From Halobacteria archaeon AArc-dxtr1 (GTDB lineage Archaea; Halobacteriota; Halobacteria; Halobacteriales; Natrialbaceae), in contig JAOPJY010000002.1 of assembly GCA_025517425.1 (NCBI GenBank), forward strand, positions 1 to 64,000: 64,000 nucleotides of DNA, written 5' to 3'. The position numbers were made by a program, and so were the translations under genes. Position 1 is the stretch's first letter, and the number at the start of each line of letters is the position of its first letter. Under the pieces are notes generated by a model. The model did not search any database. It was not told where the DNA came from and saw only the letters and a program-made list of their open reading frames with translations. Shown here piece after piece: positions 18,748 through 26,837 of the stretch.

Positions 18748-18780
18748 ATTTTCGCGGGTACCTCTCTCCGGAAGCGATAG
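18739..18780 (+). CDS. Possible 13-residue peptide after repeat copy 3
   Basis: The ATG at 18739 gives MKGIFAGTSLRKR then TAG. As for the other two copies, only the promoter spacing supports it. Between 18781 and 18918 nothing else is seen before the epsilon gene. Confidence 0.28.
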   Translation: MKGIFAGTSLRKR

Positions 18781-18918
18781 CTCTGTGGTCGATTCGACCC
18801 GGGAGCGGTGACTTCGGCGCCGCCTCGACTCAGTAGCCGAGGAACGTATCGGAATGCGTGAGCGAACCCAGGCGACGAGCGAGCCTTTTTCCGTCTGCCC
18901 GTCTCACCTCCCGACGAG

Positions 18919-19656
18919 ATGAGCGAGGATGCGGGCACGGAACACGCGACCGTCACGGACCGTCCGGAGCGACGCATCGAAACCCGAGCCGGAGCCGGCT
19001 CGGTCTCTCGCGCCGACCTCCAGCGGGACGCGACGGTTCGACGCTGGGGCGTCGTCACGCCGAGCGCGACGGTGATCGGCCGTGCAGACTCGACTGAGGG
19101 CGACGTCTCCGAAAGCGTCCGCCGACTGCACGACGAGCAGCATCCGGCGACGCCCGGCTACGGCGAGCGCGCCCACCGACTCGATCGCCTACGGACGACC
19201 CAGGCACTGTGTAACGCCTTAGAGCTGACACCCTGGCAGCGAGATCTGGCGCTGGGCGTGATGGACGCAATCGACCTCCGGGGGTTCGGCAGTCAGCGGG
19301 CGATCCCGACGGTCGCGCTGGTGGTGATCCGCCACGTCGTCGACGTCGACCGGCAGGCGTACTTCGGCCTCGACGACGTCGACGTCTCGGCGCTCTCTCC
19401 GGATCGGATGGAAGAGCTGTTCGCGGAGTACCGCGCCCACGACATCACGGACGACCCGACGTTCGAGCGCTTGGCCGAACGCCATGGACTCGATACGACG
19501 AGTCTCAACCGACTTCGGCGAGTGTTAAAAGCCCAACTCGACGAGGAGTTGCCGGCGTACGGGCGCGAGCCGTGGCGCGATCCGAATCTCCCCGCAGCAG
19601 CCCGGACAGAGGTCGACGGCGAGGCCGACGGCGGGACAGGCGAGGGAGCGAGTTGA
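18919..19656 (+). CDS. Haloarchaeal RNA polymerase subunit epsilon-like protein
   Basis: 245 residues, soluble. The N-terminus RRIETRAGAGSVSRADLQRDATVRRWGVVTPSA matches by memory the family annotated in haloarchaea as DNA-directed RNA polymerase subunit epsilon. The middle contains an alpha-helical region (about 90-150) and the C-terminus is acidic and low-complexity. The biochemical role of the family is not well defined, so the name should be treated as an annotation tradition. It is convergent with NAD kinase, with 27 bp between. Confidence 0.6.
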   Translation: MSEDAGTEHATVTDRPERRIETRAGAGSVSRADLQRDATVRRWGVVTPSATVIGRADSTEGDVSESVRRLHDEQHPATPGYGERAHRLDRLRTTQALCNALELTPWQRDLALGVMDAIDLRGFGSQRAIPTVALVVIRHVVDVDRQAYFGLDDVDVSALSPDRMEELFAEYRAHDITDDPTFERLAERHGLDTTSLNRLRRVLKAQLDEELPAYGREPWRDPNLPAAARTEVDGEADGGTGEGAS

Positions 19657-19683
19657 GCTGCCACCGACAGACGAGGCGTCGGC

Positions 19684-20514
19684 TCACTCCAGTTTCTCGA
19701 GAGCCTCGAAGAAGTCGACCGGCGGGCCCGCGAGCGTAACTGGATCGTCCGCCAGCGTTACCGTCACGGTGGCCGGCGGCTCCAGACGCTTTCGGTTCCG
19801 GCCGTCGCCGATCGCGTAGGCGGTGTCGGCATCGGTAATCGTCAACTCGAGTTCGGTGTCTGCGTCGAGAACGAGCGGCGGCATCGACTCCGAGGGGGCC
19901 ATCTGGGTCACCACGAGCGCGTCCAGCCGCGGGCGAACGAGCGGGCCACCCTCGCTTAGATTGTACGCGGTCGACCCCGTCGGCGTAGCGACGATCACCC
20001 CGTCGACGTGGCTCTCGACGTACCGCTGCCCGTCGACGTCGATTGTAATGCAGGCGCCGCCGCCGCGGCCACGGCGCGGACCGTGGACGACGATCTCGTT
20101 TAGCGCCGGAACGAGTGACCACCCCTCGCCGCTGGCCTGCAGCCGAGCGACTTCGCGTCCGCTAACCGAACCAGTCTCACGACGCTCGTCGACGATTGCA
20201 GTGACTGACTCGACGGCGTCCGCCGGCGGGATGGCGTTCAGGAATCCGACCTCCCCCAGATTGACGCCGAGAATCGGTGCGTCGCCAGCCTCACGGGCGA
20301 CGAAGAGCAGCGTCCCGTCGCCGCCGATACTGACAACGAGGTCGCACCCGCCCATCTCGCCGACGGGAACGCCCGGCGCGCCGACGACTGCCGCGGTCTC
20401 TTCGTCGAGGACGACGTCCGTATCCGGCCGCGAGAGTTCCCCGACCAGCCGCTTTGCGAGTCCGCGGGCTCGATCGTTGTCGCGCTGGGCGACAATCCCG
20501 ACGTCGACGACCAT
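19684..20514 (-). CDS. nadK: NAD kinase
   Basis: 276 residues. The catalytic GGDGT motif is at residues 64-68, followed by ILGVNLGEVGFLN, the LNEIVVH segment and the NAD-binding VDGVIVATPTGSTAYNLSEGGP. It phosphorylates NAD to NADP with ATP or polyphosphate in the cytosol. Normal length for archaeal enzymes. A TATA-like TTTTTAC at 20539-20545 lies 25-31 bp upstream of the ATG. NAD synthetase is encoded 3.4 kb away. Confidence 0.95.
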   Translation of the reverse strand: MVVDVGIVAQRDNDRARGLAKRLVGELSRPDTDVVLDEETAAVVGAPGVPVGEMGGCDLVVSIGGDGTLLFVAREAGDAPILGVNLGEVGFLNAIPPADAVESVTAIVDERRETGSVSGREVARLQASGEGWSLVPALNEIVVHGPRRGRGGGACITIDVDGQRYVESHVDGVIVATPTGSTAYNLSEGGPLVRPRLDALVVTQMAPSESMPPLVLDADTELELTITDADTAYAIGDGRNRKRLEPPATVTVTLADDPVTLAGPPVDFFEALEKLE

Positions 20515-20605
20515 GATCGTCGGCTACCCGACCCGTGGTAAAAACCTCTGCGTTCTGCTGTCCACGGAGTCGTTCTGCCGTGGCAAACGCGCTGCTCGGC
20601 GAGTG

Positions 20606-20613
20606 GATTAATC
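20606..20613 (+). promoter_or_regulatory. TATA box of LssY-like membrane protein gene
   Basis: GATTAATC lies 26-33 bp before the ATG at 20639, suggesting a leaderless transcript divergent from nadK. Confidence 0.45.
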
Positions 20614-20638
20614 AGGGAGGAGTCGCTATCGGTCACTA

Positions 20639-21961
20639 ATGCGTCGGTCGATCGTCGTCGGACTCGCGTTGCTCGCCATTGCCGTTCTCTTCATCGGCGG
20701 CCCCTCGCTCCTGTTCTCGCCCTCGACCGCAGACGTCGCCCCCGAACAAGAGCAGCAGCCAGCGCCGGATGTCCTCGCGCTTGAGGAGTCAGAGAGCGGG
20801 ATCTGGGCGTATCTGAGCGCGCGCGAGGCCCACGATAAACGCAGCCCACTCAACCTGTTCGTTCGCGGCGACGCCGACGCGGTCGTCGAGAAACTGACCG
20901 AAGAGGGAGACGGCGATTGGGAGGTACTGGACGAGGACGAAATGGACGCTGAGGCCGAGACGTACGCGTTCCTCGAGGACGAGGGTCACCACGCGACCGG
21001 GACCGAGTGGGGCGAAGCCGCCGGAACGACCCGGTACGCCTGGGTCGATCCAGGCGACGGCGACGATGCCTACTGGATGACCGAGACACTCCAACTCGAC
21101 GACGGAGATTACTACGGCGAGCGGATGCACATTCGGCTCTATGAGTCGCCGAACGCAGACGACGAGTGGGTCGCGATGCAAGCCCACACGGAACACTTCG
21201 ACTGGTTCACGCTGCGCCACCGTGTCGACGGCGTCGAGAGCGCCCAACTCGAGATCGAATCGGAGTTCATGGACCTCCCAAGCGTCGACAGGCAGGAGGA
21301 TATCAGACGGATCAACGTCGAAAACGCCGGCCCCTCCGACGCCGACGGCTGGGCGACGTACGTCGACCTGGTAGGAATGGCGCTCGTTCCGGTCGCGCTC
21401 GGCCTCGCGAGCGGACAGCATCGGAAGCGTCGCGAGCAGGCCTCTGAGGCGCTCGACGGAGCGATGGATGATCACCTGACCGACGTGGACAAGCGTCGTC
21501 TTCGAGCAGCATACGATCGCGTCGAAGCGGGCCACATCATCTTAGCCCTGAGCATCCTCGCGATCGTTCTGGGAGTCCGTCTCGGCGGCGTCGCCCTAGA
21601 GCGGACCGTCGACGCGCTGACGATGCACATGATCGCGGCGATGCTGTACCCGTTTATTGCACTCGGGTTACCGATCGTCACCTACGTAATCGCCCGCGGG
21701 TTGACACGTCGACTCGACGCAGCCGTCGTCGCCTCGGGTTCGCTCGCGGTCGCTATCTGGCTCGACTACGGACTGATGGGCGTCGACTCCCTCCCCGTCG
21801 ACGTCGTCGTCCAGCGAATGCTCGTGGTCGTCGCCCTCGGGCTGATCGCCGGCGGCGCGGCCAAGCGCGCGACGCGGGACTCGTGGCTGAACGATCTGCT
21901 CGTTGCAGGCGTCGCAGCGTGGGGTATCGTGCTGATCGGGACGCTCTTTGGATACTTCTGA
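20639..21961 (+). CDS. Membrane protein with LssY C-terminal-like domain
   Basis: 440 residues. An N-terminal hydrophobic segment (7-28) is followed by an extracytoplasmic or soluble domain about 45-210 with RSPLNLFVRGD, WGEAAGT, YWMTETLQLDDGDYYGERMHIRLYE and HTEHFDWFTLRHRVDG, which I match to the LssY C-terminal domain. The C-terminal half has about six transmembrane segments (240-440). The function is unknown. It stands alone between nadK and the zinc-finger gene. Confidence 0.65.
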   Translation: MRRSIVVGLALLAIAVLFIGGPSLLFSPSTADVAPEQEQQPAPDVLALEESESGIWAYLSAREAHDKRSPLNLFVRGDADAVVEKLTEEGDGDWEVLDEDEMDAEAETYAFLEDEGHHATGTEWGEAAGTTRYAWVDPGDGDDAYWMTETLQLDDGDYYGERMHIRLYESPNADDEWVAMQAHTEHFDWFTLRHRVDGVESAQLEIESEFMDLPSVDRQEDIRRINVENAGPSDADGWATYVDLVGMALVPVALGLASGQHRKRREQASEALDGAMDDHLTDVDKRRLRAAYDRVEAGHIILALSILAIVLGVRLGGVALERTVDALTMHMIAAMLYPFIALGLPIVTYVIARGLTRRLDAAVVASGSLAVAIWLDYGLMGVDSLPVDVVVQRMLVVVALGLIAGGAAKRATRDSWLNDLLVAGVAAWGIVLIGTLFGYF

Positions 21962-22080
21962 GAGCCTGGGTGGATCGGATTTCCCGCCTATCCGCGACAA
22001 ACCGGCCGAGGTCGCTTGCTACCGTCGACGAGAGGGTTATTAAATAATATGGCGTGTGAATATGCATATGCTAGCAACCG

Positions 22081-22088
22081 TTTTTAAG
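22081..22088 (+). promoter_or_regulatory. TATA box of zinc-finger gene
   Basis: TTTTTAAG lies 26-33 bp upstream of the ATG at 22114, in an AT-rich stretch that stands out from its GC-rich surroundings. Confidence 0.5.
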
Positions 22089-22113
22089 CAGTGTCTCTTG
22101 AGTTACTAATGCA

Positions 22114-22266
22114 ATGTCGTATGCCTGTTCCACGTGTGACGCGGAGTTCCAGTCTGCAGCCGGCGTTACCCAGCACGTCGCGTTGCATCACAACGTCTGT
22201 GCAGAGTGTAACGAACAGTTCGACGAAACCGACGGACTCCGAGACCACATTCACCAAAATCACTGA
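22114..22266 (+). CDS. 50-residue C2H2 zinc-finger protein
   Basis: A short gene reading MSYACSTCDAEFQ and so on. It has two zinc-knuckle pairs: C5-x2-C8 with H21 and H25-H26 (first finger), and C29-x2-C32 with H45 and H50 (second finger), each spaced like a classic C2H2 finger. Such micro-zinc-finger proteins are known in haloarchaea and are often regulatory. A clear TATA box gives a leaderless start. The region 22267-22468 after it contains no gene. Confidence 0.75.
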   Translation: MSYACSTCDAEFQSAAGVTQHVALHHNVCAECNEQFDETDGLRDHIHQNH

Positions 22267-22468
22267 CCGGCTCGTCGAATCGCAGTGAGCGGTCCGTATG
22301 TTCCGTCCCGTCGATCGGTGAGTAGCGTCTTCAGCCACCGATCGCTTCCTGCGTAGCAGACCGACGGTCGTGTCGCTCTCAGCCCCGCGCAGTTCGGGGC
22401 GTGTCCGGAGTCACACCGTTGTGATTCGCTTGATTCGAGACAGCTCGCCCGTCAGAAGATGTGGGGCG

Positions 22469-23050
22469 CTACCCGAGCAGGTAGCGCAGCCAGGGGCGGC
22501 GCTGGACGAACTCGGTTTGTTCAAGGTAGCTATCGATCCCCAGCAGCCGACCCGCACCCCACGCGCCGAGTCCGAACAGCAACAGCATGTAGACGAACGA
22601 GCTGTCGATGACGTAGCCGTTCTGGACGGGGAGTCCAGCCGCGAGTCCACCCTGCCAGGCCGCGGTCCAGAAGAACAGCATCTGGATGGCGCCCATGAGG
22701 GCGGCAAAGCGGAAGAAGACCCCAAACAGGAGCGCAAGTCCGATAAGAATCTGACCGAAGATTACCATCGGATCGACGATCGCCGCATAATCAGCAAAGA
22801 AGAGAAACAGCCCCTGTAGCGGGTTCGCGTCGGCGACTGCGTTCTCGAGGAAGCCGGCAGACGACCACGAAAGCGGATCGCTAAGACCGCCATCGAGCAG
22901 TTTCTCCAGACCGGCCTGCAAGAACACCCAGGCGATGACGAGTCGCAGTCCGAGCATGGAGTAAGCGAGCCACGTCTCGGAGTAGTCGAATTCGACGTTA
23001 CGTCCCAGTAGGTCCGATCGGAGCGTCCGTTCTGAGGGTTGTGTTGACAT
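22469..23050 (-). CDS. DoxX family membrane protein
   Basis: 193 residues with four or five transmembrane segments. The DoxX pattern is seen in LRLVIAWVFLQAGLEKL, VIFGQILIGLALLFGVFFRFAALMGAIQML and FVYMLLLFGLGAWGAGRLLGID. DoxX proteins associate with quinone-linked oxidoreductases such as thiosulfate:quinone oxidoreductase, but no partner is next to it. The start at 23050 (MSTQPSE) is chosen over one four codons earlier. Confidence 0.85.
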   Translation of the reverse strand: MSTQPSERTLRSDLLGRNVEFDYSETWLAYSMLGLRLVIAWVFLQAGLEKLLDGGLSDPLSWSSAGFLENAVADANPLQGLFLFFADYAAIVDPMVIFGQILIGLALLFGVFFRFAALMGAIQMLFFWTAAWQGGLAAGLPVQNGYVIDSSFVYMLLLFGLGAWGAGRLLGIDSYLEQTEFVQRRPWLRYLLG

Positions 23051-23148
23051 CAGGTAGGTCACCTACTCGGTTCACTATCGGGAATAGAAAAGAGGCTATA
23101 GAGACTTCTCGTCGACTGGGAAGTTCTTCGTGGTGGATAGGAAAGCCC

Positions 23149-23592
23149 CTACGAATCGAACCACGAGGTCTCGCGTCGTCGACGTCGCTCCCGAACTGTC
23201 TCGATTTCCTGCGTTAGCTCACCGTAGTGGTCGATCAGGTCGTGCGTTGTGACGATTCCACGGACCTGCAGATTCTCGACGACGACGAGTTTCTTGACCT
23301 GCTCGTCGCGCATTCGCTTGATCGTGAGCCTGACCGATCGGCCCGGCTCGATCGTTACGAGCGGGTGGCTCGCGACCACCTGGGTCGTGATCTCACTGAA
23401 CGGACGATCTATCCGGTAGCCGGCCGCGACGACGTCTGACTCAGTCACAATTCCGTAGGGAGCACCGTCGTTCGTGATGATAACACTCCCAATGTCGTGT
23501 TCTATCATCCGCTTGGCAACGGTATCGAGCGCCGTCGTCCGCTCAGCACTGACCACATCGGCAGTCATCACCTCGGCGACCCGAGCGCACAT
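23149..23592 (-). CDS. Two-CBS-domain protein
   Basis: 147 residues made of two CBS motifs (about 6-58 and 72-125), with VAEVMTADVVSAE, GSVIITNDGAPYGIVTESDVV and KKLVVVENLQVRGIVTTHDLI. CBS pairs bind adenosyl nucleotides and act as regulatory modules; stand-alone forms are very common in archaea. The C-terminus is a basic RERRRRRE stretch. The partner is not evident: its neighbours are DoxX and tRNA-Gly. Confidence 0.88.
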   Translation of the reverse strand: MCARVAEVMTADVVSAERTTALDTVAKRMIEHDIGSVIITNDGAPYGIVTESDVVAAGYRIDRPFSEITTQVVASHPLVTIEPGRSVRLTIKRMRDEQVKKLVVVENLQVRGIVTTHDLIDHYGELTQEIETVRERRRRRETSWFDS

Positions 23593-23650
23593 ACCTATAC
23601 GCCACAGCGATCCAACATAACTGTAGTGCTCCAGAGAGCGGGTTCGAGGG

Positions 23651-23710
23651 GACAGAATGCGTCGTCCGGAAGCAGAATGCGCCGTCCGGAAGCAGAATGC
23701 GCCGTCCGGG
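23651..23710. repeat. Three 20-bp tandem repeats derived from tRNA-Gly 3' end
   Basis: Three consecutive 20-bp units (23651-23670, 23671-23690, 23691-23710) each contain GAATGCG(C/T)CGTCCGG, the last enclosing the true 3' end of tRNA-Gly. Units 2 and 3 differ by one base. They look like stacked copies of the tRNA terminus and flank. Confidence 0.75.
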
Positions 23711-23768
23711 AGTCGAACCCGGGCTACTAGCTTGGGAAGCTAGTGTCCTACCACTGGACCAACGGCGC
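23698..23768 (-). tRNA. tRNA-Gly (CCC)
   Basis: 71 nt: acceptor stem GCGCCGT/ACGGCGC with discriminator A, D-arm GGTCCAGTGGTAGGAC, anticodon loop TTCCCAA (CCC) closed by CTAGC/GCTAG, and T-arm CCGGGTTCGACTCCCGG. CCA is not encoded. Confidence 0.95.
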
Positions 23769-23916
23769 GCACGAACGTCTTTCGGGGGCGGGAACTTGAA
23801 CGTAGCGTTCGTGCCGAAACGGATCCCAGCGATCGCCGAAGCGCATAACTGACCGTTCGTCCACCGGTCAGCCCAGAGGAGAGAGTATTAGGCCGTTCCG
23901 AGCGTACACTGTGGTA

Positions 23917-24711
23917 ATGATCGATCTTCGGTTCTCGGAGTCGGAACTGCAGCGCCGACGTGAACACATCGAGGCGTTTCTTCGCGATCAGGTCGACACG
24001 TCGGGCGCCAACGGCGTCATACTCGGCCTCTCGGGCGGTATCGACAGCACCACCACGGCGTACCTCGCGGCGAACGTCTTGGGAGCAGATCGGCTTCACG
24101 GGCTCGTCCTCCCGGCTCGGGTCAGCAGCGAGGACAACATGAGTGATGCAGAGCGAGTCGCCCAGGAGCTGGGGGTCAGCTACGACGTCGTCGAAGTCGA
24201 ACCAATCGTCGAGGCACTGCTCGAGGCCTACCCCGAAGCCGAGGGTGACCACGTGACGGTCGGAAACGCGCGAGCCCGAGTTCGGGCGGTGTTCAACTAC
24301 CTCGTCGCGAACCACGAGAACCGACTCGTCCTCGGGACCGGCAACCGAAGCGAGGCTGCAGTGGGCTACTTCACCAAGTACGGCGACGGCGCCGTGGACT
24401 GCCACCCGCTCGGAAACCTCTACAAACAGCAGGTTCGCCAACTGGCCGCCGATCTGGACGTACCGACCGACCTGATCGAGAAGACACCGACGGCGGAGCT
24501 GTGGGCCGACCAGACCGACGAGGACGAACTCGGCATTTCCTACGACGCGTTAGATTCCATCCTCGCGACGCACATCGACGGCGGCGTCCCCGCGGCCGCG
24601 ACCGCTCGGCTGCTCGATGTGGACGTATCGACGGTTGAGCACGTGCGCGAGATGTACGAGGCCAGTGCGCACAAACGGTCCGCCCCGCCGGCACCCGAGC
24701 CCCTCGAGTAG
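23917..24711 (+). CDS. nadE: NH3-dependent NAD synthetase
   Basis: 264 residues. The PP-loop SGGIDSTTT is near residue 38, with LGVSYDVVEVEPIV, GNARARVRA, GTGNRSEAAVGYFTKYGDGAVDCHPLGNLYK and a C-terminal HKRSAPP that closes on the substrate. It converts deamido-NAD to NAD using ammonia and ATP. No glutaminase domain is attached, so the ammonia-dependent form is clear. The ATG at 23917 is preferred; a GTG two codons earlier is also in frame. Confidence 0.95.
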   Translation: MIDLRFSESELQRRREHIEAFLRDQVDTSGANGVILGLSGGIDSTTTAYLAANVLGADRLHGLVLPARVSSEDNMSDAERVAQELGVSYDVVEVEPIVEALLEAYPEAEGDHVTVGNARARVRAVFNYLVANHENRLVLGTGNRSEAAVGYFTKYGDGAVDCHPLGNLYKQQVRQLAADLDVPTDLIEKTPTAELWADQTDEDELGISYDALDSILATHIDGGVPAAATARLLDVDVSTVEHVREMYEASAHKRSAPPAPEPLE

Positions 24712-24796
24712 CGTGGACACAGGAGACCACACAGGTTCCGTCGATCCGGACCCCCTTTCCAAAGGTCTTTGCCTCCCCCGCCGTAACCCCCGATTG

Positions 24797-25495
24797 ATGG
24801 AAAGGGCCGACACGTGTCGGCGCGCCGCCCGTGACGCCGTCTCGGACGTCGAGCCGCCGCAGTTACGCGACCGGCTGACGGACGTACTCGACGGAACGTC
24901 GATGGCTCCTGGTGTCTTCGCGATCGAAAGCGCCCGCCAGCTCGATCCCGACGTCGAGAGTGATGCCGTCGCGAGCCAGGCCGCCGGCGTCCAGTTGATC
25001 TACGACGGGCTCCGACTCACCCGGCGGTTAGCACGCGAAGCGCCATGGGAGGCGGCCGTAGAGCCACACACACCGGGGGAGAACGCACCACCGCTCGAGG
25101 ACGCTACCGACGCTGACCTCGAGATTCTGGCCGCCGATATTCTCGTCGCCCGGGGATTCTACCTCCTCGCACGAACTGACGCCGCGGGGAAGGCCGTTCG
25201 AACCGTGCAGGCGTTCGGCCAGGAAGAGACCCACGTTCAGGAGGGAGAGGGGGGCGGCCACGACGGGGTCTTGGAACGAGACGTGCTCGAACTGGCGGCG
25301 CTGGCCGGCGCGGCCGCCGTCGGTCGGACACCGACTCCGGAACTGCTAGCGACGGCCCGGGCGATTGCCGACGCGACGGACCAAACGTTTCCACCCGAGG
25401 CCGAGCAGCTCCCATTCGTGGAGTACGCACCCACCGAGCCGCCCGCTGACGATGGCCTCGCGACCGATCGGGCGACATCGGCGACCGACACGTAA
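24797..25495 (+). CDS. Conserved haloarchaeal helical protein (DUF7114-like)
   Basis: 232 residues, acidic, largely alpha-helical. Segments such as ESDAVASQAAGVQLIYDGLRLTRRLA and LEILAADILVARGFYLLARTDAAGKAVRTVQAFG recall the helical isoprenoid-synthase fold, but the Asp-rich DDxxD metal motifs are missing, so enzyme activity is doubtful. It follows nadE by 85 bp on the same strand and may be cotranscribed. The ATG at 24797 is used because the in-frame sequence before it is Arg/Pro-rich and not conserved-looking. Confidence 0.6.
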   Translation: MERADTCRRAARDAVSDVEPPQLRDRLTDVLDGTSMAPGVFAIESARQLDPDVESDAVASQAAGVQLIYDGLRLTRRLAREAPWEAAVEPHTPGENAPPLEDATDADLEILAADILVARGFYLLARTDAAGKAVRTVQAFGQEETHVQEGEGGGHDGVLERDVLELAALAGAAAVGRTPTPELLATARAIADATDQTFPPEAEQLPFVEYAPTEPPADDGLATDRATSATDT

Positions 25496-25616
25496 GGGAG
25501 CGCGGTTCGTTGCAGTGGGGGGTTGGGGCTTCGGGGTTCGTGACCGAGACACGCAGACACATCCGGGGCGGGAATCGAAACCCATAAAGACGACTCCGGT
25601 CAACGAACGTATGCCT

Positions 25617-25688
25617 GCCTGGGTAGCTTAGCGGTAAAGCGCGTCCTTGGTAAGGACGAGAGCCCGGGTTCAAATCCCGGCCTAGGCT
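25617..25688 (+). tRNA. tRNA-Thr (GGU)
   Basis: 72 nt: acceptor GCCTGGG/CCTAGGC with one G-T pair, discriminator T, anticodon loop TTGGTAA (GGT) closed by CGTCC/GGACG, and T-loop GTTCAAATC. It is followed at once by TTTTATT. Downstream sequence becomes AT-richer and holds the accessory island. Confidence 0.95.
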
Positions 25689-25906
25689 TTTATTGGTTTG
25701 TCACAAACAGATTCAGAATCTGCTACTGTGAGTTCTCTGTGGAGGCATTCAAGCTGTTATAGACAGGCCAAGAAAAAAGCTGCAGCAGAATAGCTATTAA
25801 GTCACGATTGGTTTGCCCCTATCGATAATGAGGTGTCTTGCACAGAGCAGCTCCTTCCCGAGAGCAGCGCCTAGACGATTAATGCGCGCCAACGCATACC
25901 ATGATC

Positions 25907-26749
25907 ATGGATGGAGCACTCGACGACATTGCGTTCCTCGTCAGTTCTGACCATCGCGTGGGAGTGCTTGATGCACTGGCGAGGAATTCGTGTGACCGGC
26001 ATGATCTGCGCGCCGAAACGGGAGCATCGTCCCCGACGATAGGCCGCATCCTCACCGACTTCCAAGATCGCCACTGGATCGACCGGGATGGGAATCTGTA
26101 TCAGCTAACCGGACTCGGCGAGTTCGTCGCCAACCAGTTTGCGGAGTTTCGGAACGCAATGGCGTATCAGCGACGACTCCGTGAGGTTTGGTCGTGGCTT
26201 CCCCACGAAATCGACGGATTTAGCATCGAGTTGTTCACCGACGTGGTCGTCTCTCAGCCAGGACCAGCATATCCCTACGAGCCTGTCGAACGTCTCACGG
26301 AATTACTTACGACGACGAGAACAATGCGCGGGTTTGGTATGGCACTACTGAAGTCGGGGAATCTGGAGCCATTTTTCGGCCACGTCGTGGATGGTCTGGA
26401 GTGTGAATACATCTATCCACCCGCCGTTTTCGAGGATCTCCTCACCTGGAACGAACGAACAGTCCTGAACGCGGCAGGACATGCCAACTACACTATTTTG
26501 CTACACGACGACCTTCCACTTGACGAGCGGTGTGGGATCTGCCTGTTCGATGACTGTGTTAGCATCTGCTGTTACGATCCGGAAACAGGAGCGTTGCAGT
26601 CGCTCGTTGACACCGAAAGCGACGCGATGCGTACGTGGGCGGAGTCCCATTACGACCAGTTTCGGGACGAGGCTCAACCGCTCTCTGACGCAACTGATCT
26701 ACTCTCAATCGATTCGGTCCGACGAACCATGCGATTCGAGCCGGAGTAG
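25907..26749 (+). CDS. HTH regulator with DUF1724-like C-terminal domain
   Basis: 280 residues. An N-terminal winged helix (IAFLVSSDHRVGVLDALARNSCDRHDLRAETGASSPTIGRILTDFQDRHWI) is followed by a mixed alpha/beta domain of about 190 residues seen in many haloarchaeal regulators; it contains two Cys-rich spots (CGICLFDDC and SICCYD). GATTAAT at 25877-25883 lies 24-30 bp before the ATG at 25907, which decides this start over an ATG two codons earlier. It may control the methyltransferase gene that follows 88 bp later. Ligand unknown. Confidence 0.8.
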   Translation: MDGALDDIAFLVSSDHRVGVLDALARNSCDRHDLRAETGASSPTIGRILTDFQDRHWIDRDGNLYQLTGLGEFVANQFAEFRNAMAYQRRLREVWSWLPHEIDGFSIELFTDVVVSQPGPAYPYEPVERLTELLTTTRTMRGFGMALLKSGNLEPFFGHVVDGLECEYIYPPAVFEDLLTWNERTVLNAAGHANYTILLHDDLPLDERCGICLFDDCVSICCYDPETGALQSLVDTESDAMRTWAESHYDQFRDEAQPLSDATDLLSIDSVRRTMRFEPE

Positions 26750-26837
26750 TCCCGTCGCCCATGCTTTCACGACGTGAAATATTTCACTAGGCAGTTATAC
26801 TTCCGTTCGCAGCGTATCTGGCTCGTGGTGAACGCTC

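Noticed and set aside
24797-25495. Polyprenyl synthetase
   Set aside because: Helical pattern is suggestive, but the Asp-rich metal motifs required for the reaction are missing.
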